Positions 18,155-27,016 of a stretch of DNA of 55,294 nt are shown here, one piece after another. Both the position numbers and the translations under genes were made by a program. Source of the DNA: Thermocatellispora tengchongensis (GTDB lineage: Bacteria > Actinomycetota > Actinomycetes > Streptosporangiales > Streptosporangiaceae); assembly GCF_014202315.1 (NCBI RefSeq), contig NZ_JACHGN010000010.1, positions 377,309 to 432,602 on the forward strand, written 5' to 3'. The notes beneath the pieces are model-generated. The model worked only from the letters and a program-made list of their open reading frames with translations, searched no databases and was not told where the DNA came from. Within the stretch, counting starts at the first letter, position 1, and every line of letters starts with the position of its first letter.

Positions 18155-18644
18155 GCGAGTCCCTTCGTCGTCGTGCTCAATCTTCCCCCGGACCCTTGAG
18201 TCTCTCGCGTGTGCCGGTTGCCTGCCAGCACCGTACCCGGCATGTCCGAACATCGCCTTCTCGGGGAGGGCGGGGGACGATGTGACGCCGGTCACATTTG
18301 CCGCGGTCATCGGACGCCTGCCCGCTGCGCGCCGACCACCCACTCCGATTGTTTCCAATCGAGACTCGCTCCGGTGCGCCGTTGGCGCAAGAGGCCGGGC
18401 ATACCAGGTCGGCGGGGGACGGTCATGGGCGGCACAACTCCTGGAGACGTCGGGCGGTCTGGGCTGCGGGGGCAGGGCGGCCGAAGGGCGGGCCGCGATG
18501 ACGAATCTGCCCCGCGTACGCCGCCCGCGCGGCGCGTGACACGCGCCCTCTCCGCTTTGCGGGCGAGGTCTTTACGCCCGGCCGGGGCGGCGCTGACCGG
18601 GGGCGGGTAGTCCGACGACTCTCACCCCGCCCTCACCCGGGCTC
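18155..18644. other. 490-bp intergenic region upstream of sepH
   Basis: No convincing gene is seen; the open frames here are Arg/Gly/Pro-rich and lack ribosome sites or recognisable domains. The left part should hold the sepH promoter: a TACGGT -10-like hexamer reads on the minus strand at 18230-18235, and a strong CRP-like palindrome lies further upstream. The right part, toward the oxidase stop, shows nothing distinctive. Confidence 0.5.
18281..18296. promoter_or_regulatory. CRP/FNR-like palindromic operator upstream of sepH
   Basis: TGTGACGCCGGTCACA is a perfect 6-4-6 inverted repeat and an exact match to the CRP-family consensus TGTGA-N6-TCACA. Its centre lies about 135 bases before the sepH start codon, and roughly 65 bases upstream of the start expected from the -10-like TACGGT, a position seen for CRP activators. 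Confidence 0.65.
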
Positions 18645-19958
18645 TCATGGGCCCAGCACCGTCTCCAGGTACGCGTTGCCGAACAGGCGCCCGGGGTCGA
18701 GCCGGTCGCGCAGGGCGAGGAAGTCGGCGAACCTCGGGTAGACCTTGTCCAGGTAGGCGGCGTCGCGGGTGTGCAGCTTGCCCCAGTGCGGACGCCCGCC
18801 CAGCCCGGTCATGATCTCCTCGACCTCCTCGAAGTAGGCCGGGTTCGGGGTGGGCCGGTAGATGTGGCAGGCGACGTAGCCGGTCGCCCGCCCGTACGCC
18901 GTGGACAGCCAGGCGTCGCCGGGCGGCGACACCCGCACCTCCACCGGGAAGCCGATGCGCCACCCGCGCCGCTCGATCAGGTCGCGCACCTCGCGGATCG
19001 CCTGCTCCAGGTGCTCGCGCGGCACGGCGTACTCCATCTCCAGGAACCTCACCCGGCGCACGCTGATGAGGGCGCGGTGGGAGGCGTCCACCCAGGCGCC
19101 CTGCGACAGCGCCAGCGCGGACAGCCGGTTGATCGCGGGGATGGCCGCGGGCGCCAGCGCCCCGATCGCGCACGCGGCGCCGAAGACGGTGTTCTCCAGG
19201 AACTCGTCATCCAGCCAGCGCCGGAACGCGCCCGGCGGCGAGGCCGGGCCGCGGTCGCGGTTGTTCCGCTTGACCAGGCAGGTGTCGGTGTGGGGGAGCC
19301 AGAAGAAGTCCAGGTGCTCGCTGCCCGCGGTGAGGGAGTCCAGGTCGTCCAGGAGCGCGCCGAGCGGCATCGGGCGGCGTACGTGGCGCAGCAGGAAGGC
19401 GGGCTCGGCGCGGAAGGTGATCGCGGTGAGCACGCCCAGCGCGCCCAGGCCCACCCGGGCGGCGTCGAACAGGTCGCGCTCGGTCACGCCGTCGCGGATC
19501 TCGGCCTCGCCCCCGGCGCGCACGGTGACGGTCTCGCCGTCGGCCAGCACCATCTCCAGCGCGGTCACCTGGTCGGCCAGCCCGCCGGAGTCGCGCCCGC
19601 TGCCGTGGGTGCCGGTCTGGATCGCCCCGGCGACGGTCTGGGCGTCGATGTCGCCCATGTTGGCCAGCGCCAGCCCGCGCCGGGCCAGCTCGGCGTTGAG
19701 CGCGCGGATCGTGGTGCCGGCGGCCACCGTGACCTGGTCGTCCTCCACGGCGAGCACGCCGGTCAGCCGGTCGGGCCGCAGCATCATGCCCTCGGTGAGG
19801 GCCACGCCGGTGAAGGAGTGGCCGGAGCCGGTCATGCGCACCCGCATGCCCGCCTCCGCCGCGTCGCGCACGGCCCGCGCCACCTCGCGCGCCGAGGCCG
19901 GCGCGCGCACCTCGGCGGGGGTGGCCGACTGGTTGCCCGACCAGTTTCGGAACGCCAT
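18645..19958 (-). CDS. FAD-linked oxidase, D-arabinono-1,4-lactone oxidase family
   Basis: A 437-residue VAO-type flavoenzyme. The N-terminal FAD-binding domain has the motif RMTGSGHSFTG near residue 45, whose His is the usual covalent FAD attachment site, and TVAGAIQTGTHGSG near 115. The C-terminal ALO domain is complete, with the characteristic HWGK (GRPHWGKLH) and the closing DPGRLFGNAYL. The family oxidises aldonolactones or alditols with O2, giving hydrogen peroxide; the substrate is not fixed by sequence. Cytoplasmic, no signal peptide. The ATG start directly precedes FRNWSGNQ, typical for the family (NWAGN). Confidence 0.92.
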   Translation of the reverse strand: MAFRNWSGNQSATPAEVRAPASAREVARAVRDAAEAGMRVRMTGSGHSFTGVALTEGMMLRPDRLTGVLAVEDDQVTVAAGTTIRALNAELARRGLALANMGDIDAQTVAGAIQTGTHGSGRDSGGLADQVTALEMVLADGETVTVRAGGEAEIRDGVTERDLFDAARVGLGALGVLTAITFRAEPAFLLRHVRRPMPLGALLDDLDSLTAGSEHLDFFWLPHTDTCLVKRNNRDRGPASPPGAFRRWLDDEFLENTVFGAACAIGALAPAAIPAINRLSALALSQGAWVDASHRALISVRRVRFLEMEYAVPREHLEQAIREVRDLIERRGWRIGFPVEVRVSPPGDAWLSTAYGRATGYVACHIYRPTPNPAYFEEVEEIMTGLGGRPHWGKLHTRDAAYLDKVYPRFADFLALRDRLDPGRLFGNAYLETVLGP

Positions 19959-20033
19959 GCATTCGCACCATACCCACCGGTAGGCCGCCGCGACAGGTGC
20001 GCGTGCGAACGAATCGGAGCTCCCGGCGTGACC

Positions 20034-21242
20034 TCAGTGCCCGGCGGGCTTCACGGTGGAGGTCTTGGGCACGCGCAGCAGGCTCGACCCGCCGGCGCCG
20101 ATGGCCAGCGCGAGCAACGCGCAGCCGAAGGAGAACGCGTACGCGTTGGAGGCGCCGAACGCGTCGGTGAGCCGCCCGGCCGCCCACGCGCCGAGCGCCA
20201 CGCCCAGGCCCACCGAGGTGGACACCCACGCCATGCCCTCGGTCAGCAGGTGCGGCGGCACCAGGCGCTCCACCAGCATGTACCCGGTGATGATCGTCGG
20301 CGAGATGGCCAGCCCGGCGACGAACAGCGCGACGGCCATCAGCGGCACGTTGCCGATGAGCGCGATCGGGCTCAGGCCGAGCGCGAACACCGCGACGCTG
20401 CGCACGAACCGGCCGCGCAGCGAGATCTTCCAGACCCGCGAGCCGTACCACAGGCCGGAGACCATGCTGCCCCCGGCGAAGCAGGCCAGCATGACCCCGG
20501 ACATGGCCAGGGCGCCCTGCTCGCGCGCGAACGCCACCGTGATCAGGTCCACCGAGCCGAAGACCGAGCCCATGGCGAGGAACACGCACGACAGCAGCAT
20601 CACGCCCGGGATCGTGATCGGGGTGCCGCCGCCCCGCACGCCGCGCCGCGCGGGCGGCTGGGTGCGCCGCTGGAACGCCAGCGCCAGCGAGCCGATCACG
20701 GTGGACACCAGCGCCACGATCAGGCCGGCGTACAGGTTGACCGTGGTGGCCAGCCCGGTCACCAGGGCGGGGCCGGTCACGAAGATCACCTCGTCGGCCA
20801 CCGACTCGAAGGAGAAGGCGGCGTGCAGCTTGCCGGAGCCGCCGAGCAGGTGCGACCAGCGGGCCCGGACCATCCCGCCCAGCGAGACGGCGGCGCCGCC
20901 CACGACGACGCCGGTGGCGAACAGGGTCCATCTGGGCGCGCCCAGACCGGCGCAGAGCATCAGCGCGACCAGCGCGGCGGCGTGCACGATCGTGAGCGGG
21001 ACGAGCACCCTGGCCTGACCGAACCGGTCGGCCAGGCGGCCCGAGACCGGGGCGCCGACGGCGAAGGCGAGCGAGACGGTCGCGGCCACCGCGCCGGCGG
21101 TGGCGTACGAGTGGGTGAGCTCGGAGACCAGGACGACCACGCCGATGCCGAGCATCGACATGGGCAGCCGCCCGAAGAACCCCGCGATGACGAACCCCTT
21201 GACCCCGGGCATGTCGAAGAGCCCTCGGTACGGCCCGACCAC
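20034..21242 (-). CDS. MFS transporter
   Basis: A ~402-residue, 12-helix major facilitator superfamily permease. The loop between helices 2 and 3 carries GRLADRFGQARV, the MFS signature, and a Gly/Pro-rich helix pattern follows in both halves. A short Arg-rich loop (RRTQPPARRGVRGGG) separates the halves. Substrate is unknown; exporters of this size often move drugs or metabolites. A GTG at 21242 is chosen because it follows AAGGAA with a six-base spacing; an in-frame start at 21266 would add eight residues without a visible ribosome site. A 75-base gap separates it from the downstream oxidase. Confidence 0.85.
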   Translation of the reverse strand: MVGPYRGLFDMPGVKGFVIAGFFGRLPMSMLGIGVVVLVSELTHSYATAGAVAATVSLAFAVGAPVSGRLADRFGQARVLVPLTIVHAAALVALMLCAGLGAPRWTLFATGVVVGGAAVSLGGMVRARWSHLLGGSGKLHAAFSFESVADEVIFVTGPALVTGLATTVNLYAGLIVALVSTVIGSLALAFQRRTQPPARRGVRGGGTPITIPGVMLLSCVFLAMGSVFGSVDLITVAFAREQGALAMSGVMLACFAGGSMVSGLWYGSRVWKISLRGRFVRSVAVFALGLSPIALIGNVPLMAVALFVAGLAISPTIITGYMLVERLVPPHLLTEGMAWVSTSVGLGVALGAWAAGRLTDAFGASNAYAFSFGCALLALAIGAGGSSLLRVPKTSTVKPAGH

Positions 21243-21411
21243 GACGACTTCCTTTCCGCACGCCACTCGGCGTGGATCGCCGCCATGCCGGCGGTCACTG
21301 GTATGTAATGGCTCTATGCCCTGTCAGACCATGACTCACATCGTGCGGCACGACAAGTGATTTTTGGCTTTCTGGGCGAATCTGTGCGCCGATCGGACTA
21401 ACGTGAGGCCG

Positions 21412-22629
21412 ATGCCCCGCTCTTCCCGCGCCTCCATGCCGCACGCCCTTCTCGCCGTGCTCGTCGTGGTGATCACCTGCGCGGCGGCCGGGGCCGGGGT
21501 CTATCTGGTCGGGCGTCCGCAGGCCCCGGCGGAGCCGCCCCCGCCGCGACAGCCGCGGCAGAGCCTGGCCGGCATCGACGCCCTGGTGCCCAGCGCGCCC
21601 CCCGCCTCGCCGGCGCCCCCGCCCACCACCGCCGCCGTGATCGGCGGGCCGGGCGTGACGCCGACGCCGCCCCGGGTGTTCGCCATCGCGCCCGCCTCGG
21701 TGCCTCAGGAGACCCTGCACAAGATCTCCGCGTTGAAGCACGTGCAGAAGGTCGCGGCCGTGGACGCGGGCGCGGTGAAGGTCTCGGGCGCCGGGCTGAA
21801 CCTGCTCGCGGTCGATCCGGCGCAGTTCCGCTCCTGGACCCCCAAGGTGGTGGCCGACCAGCCCGCCGTGTGGGAGGCGCTGGCCAAGGGCGAGATGGTC
21901 GCCTCCGGCGACTCCGCGCGCAGGCTGGGCCTGGTGCTCGGCGCGGCCTACCAGGTGGACGGCGGGCCGCGGCTGCGCGTGGCGGCCTCGGCAACCCTGG
22001 GCCTGCCCGGCGTGGACGGCCTGGTGGGCCCGGAGCTGGGCCGCAGGCTCGGCCTCCTGCCCGGCGTGGCCGTGCTGGTGCACGGCCCCGAGGAGCGGGT
22101 CGCCGCCATGGACGCCGGCGTGCGCAAGCTGCTCGGCAAGGACGCCCAGGTCGTCACGGTCGGCGGGGGCGGCGGCGCCCGGTCCGGCGTCGGCGACACC
22201 GCCGAGAAGGCCCCGGCCGCGCCGCAGCGGGTGCTCGTGGGCCGCCCCACCAGCTACCTGGAGCTCTACCGCCTGTCGGCCGCGGTCTGCCCCGGCCTGT
22301 CGTGGACCGTGCTGGCCGCGATCGGCCAGGTGGAGAGCTCGCACGGGCGCAACAACGGCCCGTCGTCGGCGGGCGCGCTCGGGCCGATGCAGTTCATGCC
22401 GGCCACCTGGAAGGCGTACGGCGTGGACGGCGACGGCGACGGCGTGGCCGACATCTGGAGCCCGTACGACGCCGTGCCCTCGGCCGCGAACTACCTGTGC
22501 GCCACCGGCGCCAACCAGGGCGGCGAGAAGCTCAGGAAGGCCGTGTGGCACTACAACCACTCCTGGTCCTACGTGGACAAGGTGCTCGGCATCGCCGCCG
22601 GCTACGCCCAGGCCTACCCCGACGGTTAG
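21412..22629 (+). CDS. Lytic murein transglycosylase
   Basis: A 405-residue membrane-anchored or secreted protein. One hydrophobic segment (residues about 9-33) is followed by a Pro-rich stretch, an unassigned ~150-residue domain, and a C-terminal lysozyme-like transglycosylase fold: the catalytic Glu in IGQVESSHGRN, GALGPMQFMPATW, GDGVADIWSPYDAVPSAANYL and VWHYNHSWSYVDKVL. It cleaves the glycan strands of peptidoglycan, forming 1,6-anhydro ends, outside the membrane. The ATG at 21412 is preceded by GTGAGG and puts the anchor close to the N-terminus. Confidence 0.93.
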   Translation: MPRSSRASMPHALLAVLVVVITCAAAGAGVYLVGRPQAPAEPPPPRQPRQSLAGIDALVPSAPPASPAPPPTTAAVIGGPGVTPTPPRVFAIAPASVPQETLHKISALKHVQKVAAVDAGAVKVSGAGLNLLAVDPAQFRSWTPKVVADQPAVWEALAKGEMVASGDSARRLGLVLGAAYQVDGGPRLRVAASATLGLPGVDGLVGPELGRRLGLLPGVAVLVHGPEERVAAMDAGVRKLLGKDAQVVTVGGGGGARSGVGDTAEKAPAAPQRVLVGRPTSYLELYRLSAAVCPGLSWTVLAAIGQVESSHGRNNGPSSAGALGPMQFMPATWKAYGVDGDGDGVADIWSPYDAVPSAANYLCATGANQGGEKLRKAVWHYNHSWSYVDKVLGIAAGYAQAYPDG

Positions 22630-22675
22630 CCCCGGCCGGCCCCGGAAGGCCCCGGTCGGCCCTCGTGAGCCCCGG

Positions 22676-23650
22676 TCAGCCGCCCGCGCCGCGGCGTGCC
22701 GGCGGCGGGCAGCACGTGGCGGCGCAGGGCGCCGGCTCGGGCTCCTCCATCAGCTCGCGCACCATCCGCACGAACCGAGGGTGGGTGCCCGCGGACTTCG
22801 CCCGGGTGACGTGCATGCCCAGCTCCTCGGCCCGCTGGGCGGCCTCCACGTCGAGGTCGTAGACGACCTCCATGTGGTCGGAGACGAACCCGACCGGGAT
22901 CAGCACCGCCGCCCGCACGCCCTCCTTGGCCAGGTGGTCCAGGTGGTCGCACACGTCGGGCTCCAGCCACGGCACCTGCGGCGGGCCGCTGCGGCTCTGC
23001 CACACCAGGTCGTGCTCGCCGCGCCCCAGCGCCGCCGCCACCAGCGAGGACGCCTTGTGGAGCTGCGCCTCGTACGCGCCGCCGGCCGGCCCGGCCGAGG
23101 CCGCCATGGACAGCGGGATGCTGTGGGCGGTGAACACCAGCCGCGCGTCGCGCCGGTGCTCCTCAGGCAGCCGCGACAGCGCGTCGCGGGCGTGGTCGGC
23201 CACCGCCGCCACGAACCCGGGGTGATCGTAGAAGTGGCGCAGCTTGACGATCCGCGGGGCGCCCTCGACCCCGGCCCTGGCCCGCTCGATGTCCTCAAGG
23301 TACTGGCGGCAGCTCGAATAGCCGGCGTACGCGGAGGTCGCGAACGCGGCGGCCCTGCGCACCCCGTCGGCGGCCATCTGCCGGACGGTGTCCTCCAGGA
23401 ACGGGTGCCAGTTGCGGTTGCCCCAGTAGATCGGGACGTCCAGTTCGGGCCGCAGGGCCTCGATCAGGTCGCGGCACTGCTGGTTGATCGGGCTGACCCC
23501 GCCGAAGCGCTGGTAGTGCGCCTCGACCTCCAGCAGCCGCTCCCGCGGCACCCCGCGCCCCCGTACGACGTTCTCCAGGAACGGCATCACGTCCGCGGGC
23601 TTCTCCGGCCCGCCGAAGGACACCACCACCAAGGCGTCATAGCTTGCCAT
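22676..23650 (-). CDS. hemH: Ferrochelatase (coproporphyrin-type)
   Basis: A 324-residue ferrochelatase. Recognisable blocks are MASYDALVVVSFGGPE at the start, GGVSPINQQC, VYWGNRNWHPF-like (IYWGNRNWHPF), FATSAYAGYSSCRQY, VFTAHSIPLS (with the catalytic His) and PVGFVSDHMEVVYDLD (with the conserved His and Glu). In actinobacteria this enzyme inserts iron into coproporphyrin III (coproporphyrin-dependent haem pathway). A Cys in YSSCRQ and a C-terminal Cys cluster (CAATCC) could be ligands for the [2Fe-2S] cluster found in actinobacterial enzymes, though the C-terminal spacing is compressed. Start 23650 follows GGATGGGGG. It converges on the lytic transglycosylase. Confidence 0.94.
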   Translation of the reverse strand: MASYDALVVVSFGGPEKPADVMPFLENVVRGRGVPRERLLEVEAHYQRFGGVSPINQQCRDLIEALRPELDVPIYWGNRNWHPFLEDTVRQMAADGVRRAAAFATSAYAGYSSCRQYLEDIERARAGVEGAPRIVKLRHFYDHPGFVAAVADHARDALSRLPEEHRRDARLVFTAHSIPLSMAASAGPAGGAYEAQLHKASSLVAAALGRGEHDLVWQSRSGPPQVPWLEPDVCDHLDHLAKEGVRAAVLIPVGFVSDHMEVVYDLDVEAAQRAEELGMHVTRAKSAGTHPRFVRMVRELMEEPEPAPCAATCCPPPARRGAGG

Positions 23651-23710
23651 GCCCCCATCCAACCCGATCCGGCACACCACTCGGTACGCACGCACCCCGG
23701 CCGAGCTGTG

Positions 23711-23716
23711 TAAGTT
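23711..23716 (+). promoter_or_regulatory. -10 element for leaderless S9 peptidase transcript
   Basis: TAAGTT matches the actinobacterial -10 pattern TANNNT and ends six bases before the GTG start; no ribosome site is present. This spacing is that of a leaderless mRNA. Confidence 0.5.
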
Positions 23717-23722
23717 CGTGTA

Positions 23723-25732
23723 GTGACGTTGTTCAAGGACATTCGTGAATATGTCGGCGTGCCGCGGATCGGGGAGCTGCGGCTGTCCCCCGACGGCGGG
23801 CGTCTGGTCGCCACCGTGCAGTCGCTGCAGCCCGACGGGAAGTCCTACGGCACGGCGCTGTGGGAGGTGCCGGTCGCGGCCGGAGGGGCGCCGCGGCGGC
23901 TGACCCGCTCGGCCAAGGGCGAGGCGGCCGCGGAGTTCACGGAGGCGGGCGACGTGCTGTTCGTCTCGCGCCGGCCCGACCCGACCGTCAAGGACAAGGA
24001 CGACGAGCAGCCCGCGCTGTGGCTGCTGCCGGCGGCGGGCGGCGAGGCGTGGCGGGTGGCGGCGCGGCCGGGGGCGCTGGGGCGGGCGCGGGCCGGCGGG
24101 GGCGCGATCGTGTTCTCGGCCGACGTGCTGCCCGGCGACCAGGCCACCGAGGCCGAGCGGCGCAAGGCGCGCAAGGACGCCGGCGTCAGCGCGATCCTGC
24201 ACGAGTCCTCGCCCGTCCGCTACTGGGACCACGACCTCGGGCCGGGCCAGACCCGGCTGTTCGCGCTGGCCGCGCCCGCCGCGGAGGAGGACGCCGCCGA
24301 GCCGCGCGAGCTGACCCCGTCCCCCGGCGGCGCGCTGCGCGAGGCGTCGTTCGCGGTCACCCCCGACGGCGCGTCCGTGATCACCACCTGGCACCACCGG
24401 CTCCCCGGCGGCGAGATGCGCACCGACCTGGTCGTGATCCCGACCGAGACCGGAGATGCCGGCGGGGGCGCCGAGCCGCGGGTGCTGGCGCGCCAGGACG
24501 GCCACGACTTCAACGGCCCCGTCGTGGTCTCGCCCGACGGCCGGCTGGTCGCGTGCGTGCGCGAGCGCCACGCCGCCCCCGACCGCATCCCCGAGATCAC
24601 GCTGTGGGTGATCGACCTGGCCACCGGCGAGGGCACCGCGTGCGGTGGCGAGCTGTGGCCCGCCGCGGTGGCCTGGGCCCCCGACTCGCGCTCCCTGTAC
24701 GTCGCCGCCGACCACGACGGCCGCCGCCCGGTGTTCCGGGTCCCGGCCGACGGCGGCGAGCCCGTACGCCTGACGCCCGACGACTGGTCGTACTCCGAGC
24801 TGTGCCCCTCGCCCGACGGCACGGCCGTGTTCGCGCTGCGCAGCGGCGTCGCCCAGGCCGCCGCCCCGGTGCGGATCGCCGCCGACGGCGGCGGCGTGGA
24901 GGAGCTGCCCTCCCCGGCGCCGCGCCTGGACGTGCCCGGCACGCTCACCGAGATCTCCGCCACCGCCGACGACGGCGCGCGCGTCCGGGGCTGGCTGGTG
25001 CTGCCCGAGGGCGCCTCCGCCGACAACCCCGCCCCGTTCCTGCTGTGGGTCCACGGCGGCCCGCTGGCGAGCTGGAACGACTGGTCCTGGCGGTGGAACC
25101 CGTGGATCATGGCCGCGCACGGCTACGCCGTGCTGCTGCCCGACCCGTGCCTGTCCACCGGCTACGGCCCCGAGATGGTCGCGCGCGGCTGGGGCGACTG
25201 GGGGCCGCGCACCTTCGCCGACCTGATGGCGATCACCGACGCCTCGGTGGCCCTGCCCGAGATCGACGCGGCCCGCACCGGCGCAATGGGCGGCTCCTTC
25301 GGCGGCTACATGGCCAACTGGATCGCCGGGCACACCGACAGGTTCCGCGCGATCGTCACCCACGCGTCGCTGTGGCACTTCGAGCAGTTCGGCGGCACCA
25401 CCGACGAGCCGGCGTACTGGCAGCGCGAGCTGGGCCCCGCGGGCTCCGACACCTACGCCCGCCTGTCGCCGCACCTGTCGCTGGAGCGGATCTCGACCCC
25501 CATGCTGGTCGTGCACGGCGACCGCGACTACCGGGTGCCGATCGGCGAGGCGCTGCGGCTGTGGTGGGACCTGCAACGCTCCTCGGTGGAGTCGAAGTTC
25601 CTCTACTTCCCCGACGAGAACCACTGGGTGCTCAAGCCGGGCAACATCGTGGCCTGGTACGAGACCGTCCTGGCGTTCCTGGCCCAGCACGTGCTGGGCG
25701 AGGAGTGGGTGCGTCCGGAGTCGCTGGCATGA
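23723..25732 (+). CDS. S9 family serine peptidase (acylaminoacyl/prolyl oligopeptidase type)
   Basis: A 669-residue cytoplasmic peptidase. An N-terminal beta-propeller (residues about 10-400, WD-like strands with PDG-type turns) gates a C-terminal alpha/beta hydrolase. The nucleophile is S525 in GGSFGGYM; D602 in HGDRDYRVP and H634 in PDENHWV complete the triad. The family cleaves short peptides, often from the N-terminus. The GTG start has no ribosome site but a -10 element immediately upstream, pointing to a leaderless transcript. The stop overlaps the next gene's ATG by four bases. Confidence 0.93.
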   Translation: MTLFKDIREYVGVPRIGELRLSPDGGRLVATVQSLQPDGKSYGTALWEVPVAAGGAPRRLTRSAKGEAAAEFTEAGDVLFVSRRPDPTVKDKDDEQPALWLLPAAGGEAWRVAARPGALGRARAGGGAIVFSADVLPGDQATEAERRKARKDAGVSAILHESSPVRYWDHDLGPGQTRLFALAAPAAEEDAAEPRELTPSPGGALREASFAVTPDGASVITTWHHRLPGGEMRTDLVVIPTETGDAGGGAEPRVLARQDGHDFNGPVVVSPDGRLVACVRERHAAPDRIPEITLWVIDLATGEGTACGGELWPAAVAWAPDSRSLYVAADHDGRRPVFRVPADGGEPVRLTPDDWSYSELCPSPDGTAVFALRSGVAQAAAPVRIAADGGGVEELPSPAPRLDVPGTLTEISATADDGARVRGWLVLPEGASADNPAPFLLWVHGGPLASWNDWSWRWNPWIMAAHGYAVLLPDPCLSTGYGPEMVARGWGDWGPRTFADLMAITDASVALPEIDAARTGAMGGSFGGYMANWIAGHTDRFRAIVTHASLWHFEQFGGTTDEPAYWQRELGPAGSDTYARLSPHLSLERISTPMLVVHGDRDYRVPIGEALRLWWDLQRSSVESKFLYFPDENHWVLKPGNIVAWYETVLAFLAQHVLGEEWVRPESLA

Positions 25733-26535
25733 GCGCGTCCCTTCCCACCCCCGAGGAGTTCGCGGCGCTCGCCGAGGAGATCGCCCGAGAGGCCGGGGCC
25801 ATGCTGCTGGAGAAGCGGCCGGCGCGCCCGCAGGTGCTGCTGACCAAGTCCAGCCCCACCGACGTGGTGACCGCGCTCGACCGGGCCGCCGAGGAGCTGA
25901 TCCGCGACCGGATCAAGGCGGCGCGGCCCGGCGACGCGATCCTGGGCGAGGAGGGCGGCGCGACCGGCGAGGGCGCTGTGCGCTGGGTCGTCGATCCGAT
26001 CGACGGCACCGTCAACTTCCTCTACGGCCTGCCCGAATGGTCGGTGAGCATCGCCGTGGAGGTCGAGGGCCGGATCGTGGCCGGGGTCGTGAACGTCGTG
26101 CCGCGCGGCGAGGTGTTCACCGCCTCGCTGGGCGGCGGGGCCTGGCTCGCCGGCGAGCGGCTGCGGTGCAACACCGGCGTGCCGCTGTCGCAGGCGCTCA
26201 TCGGCACCGGGTTCGGCTACCAGGCGGGACGGCGCAAGGTACAGGCGGAGGTGCTCACGCACGTGCTGCCCGCGGTGCGCGACGTCCGCCGGGCCGGATC
26301 GGCGGCCTCCGACCTGTGCTCGGTCGCGGCCGGGCGGCTCGACGGCTACTACGAGCGCGGCCCCAACTACTGGGACTACGCCGCGGGCGGGCTCGTCGCC
26401 ACCGAGGCGGGCGCCAGGATCGGCGGCCTGCACGGCAGGCCGTACAGCCCGGAGATGACGCTGTGCGCGGCGCCCGGCCTGTTCGAGGAGCTGCACGACC
26501 TGCTCGCGCCGCTGAACCCCGAGCGCGACGCCTGA
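25729..26535 (+). CDS. suhB: Inositol monophosphatase family protein
   Basis: A 268-residue enzyme of the lithium-sensitive phosphatase family. Metal-binding motifs are present: EEGG near residue 66, WVVDPIDGTVNF near 88, and the late WDYAAGGLVATEAGA. It removes phosphate from inositol 1-phosphate or similar sugars using Mg2+. It is co-translated with the S9 peptidase (ATGA overlap) and ends before a strong terminator. An inositol phosphatase next to a two-component system and DUF4193 is a conserved actinobacterial arrangement as I recall it. The exact substrate (inositol-P, histidinol-P or fructose-1,6-bisphosphate) is not certain. Confidence 0.9.
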   Translation: MSASLPTPEEFAALAEEIAREAGAMLLEKRPARPQVLLTKSSPTDVVTALDRAAEELIRDRIKAARPGDAILGEEGGATGEGAVRWVVDPIDGTVNFLYGLPEWSVSIAVEVEGRIVAGVVNVVPRGEVFTASLGGGAWLAGERLRCNTGVPLSQALIGTGFGYQAGRRKVQAEVLTHVLPAVRDVRRAGSAASDLCSVAAGRLDGYYERGPNYWDYAAGGLVATEAGARIGGLHGRPYSPEMTLCAAPGLFEELHDLLAPLNPERDA

Positions 26536-26558
26536 CATTGCGGCCCCAGGGCGTGCGA

Positions 26559-26591
26559 AAGGCCCGCCCGGCGATCCGCCGGGCGGGCCTT
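26559..26591. terminator. Bidirectional hairpin terminator
   Basis: A perfect 15-base stem (AAGGCCCGCCCGGCG and its complement) with a three-base ATC loop sits between the convergent inositol phosphatase gene and a small minus-strand gene. The flanking AA/TT ends are short; GC-rich actinomycete terminators often lack a long T-run. Confidence 0.85.
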
Positions 26592-26605
26592 CCCGCGTCC
26601 TGGGC

Positions 26606-26770
26606 TCAGCGCTGGAGGGAGACGCCGTTGTCGACCGCTATGCGGCGCAGGTCCTCGATCTCAGCGGCGAGAGTGTCGGCGAGGAAGTCGTCGCCGTCGG
26701 ACCGGGCCTCCTGGAGGCCCCTGTAGGCCTGGTCGAGCCGGTGTTCGATCGTGGTCGTGAACTCGCCCAT
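26606..26770 (-). CDS. Small conserved-type acidic helical protein
   Basis: A 54-residue protein, predicted to be almost entirely helical (LDQAYRGLQEARSDGDDFLADTLAAEIEDLRRIA). A strong ribosome site, GAAGGTGAG, precedes the ATG and supports it as a real gene. I recall a similar small gene between inositol phosphatase and a two-component system in relatives, but cannot name its function. It has no motif pointing to activity. It diverges from the response regulator and shares the terminator with the inositol phosphatase gene. Confidence 0.75.
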   Translation of the reverse strand: MGEFTTTIEHRLDQAYRGLQEARSDGDDFLADTLAAEIEDLRRIAVDNGVSLQR

Positions 26771-26921
26771 CTCACCTTCTTTCGGGGGCGAAGGGGGTGA
26801 CGCCGAGGCGGCGGCACCGGGGTATGGCACACGCAGTACCCACGTGCGTCCCTGCTTCAAACCCGAAGTGCCGAATGTCTTCGATGTGCCGTGCGTCACG
26901 TGGCCGCCTATGGTGGACAAA

Positions 26922-26940
26922 GCGCTTACCCTGCGCTTAC
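26922..26940 (+). promoter_or_regulatory. Direct-repeat operator before the response regulator
   Basis: Two identical GCGCTTAC octamers (26922-26929 and 26933-26940) are spaced with an 11-base period, one DNA turn. OmpR/PhoB-type regulators bind such direct repeats as tandem dimers. A -35-like TGGACA (26914-26919) lies just upstream. The site is 77 bases before the start codon. Confidence 0.6.
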
Positions 26941-27016
26941 GCACGCTGTGGTGAAAATGAGGAGCCGTTCCGGCGCGCCACGGCGGGGGACGTTTCCTAG
27001 GAGGTGCCAGAGGCCG

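Noticed and set aside
18209-18610. Plus-strand frames upstream of sepH
   Set aside because: Arg-rich composition, no ribosome site, and overlap with the CRP-like palindrome and sepH promoter.
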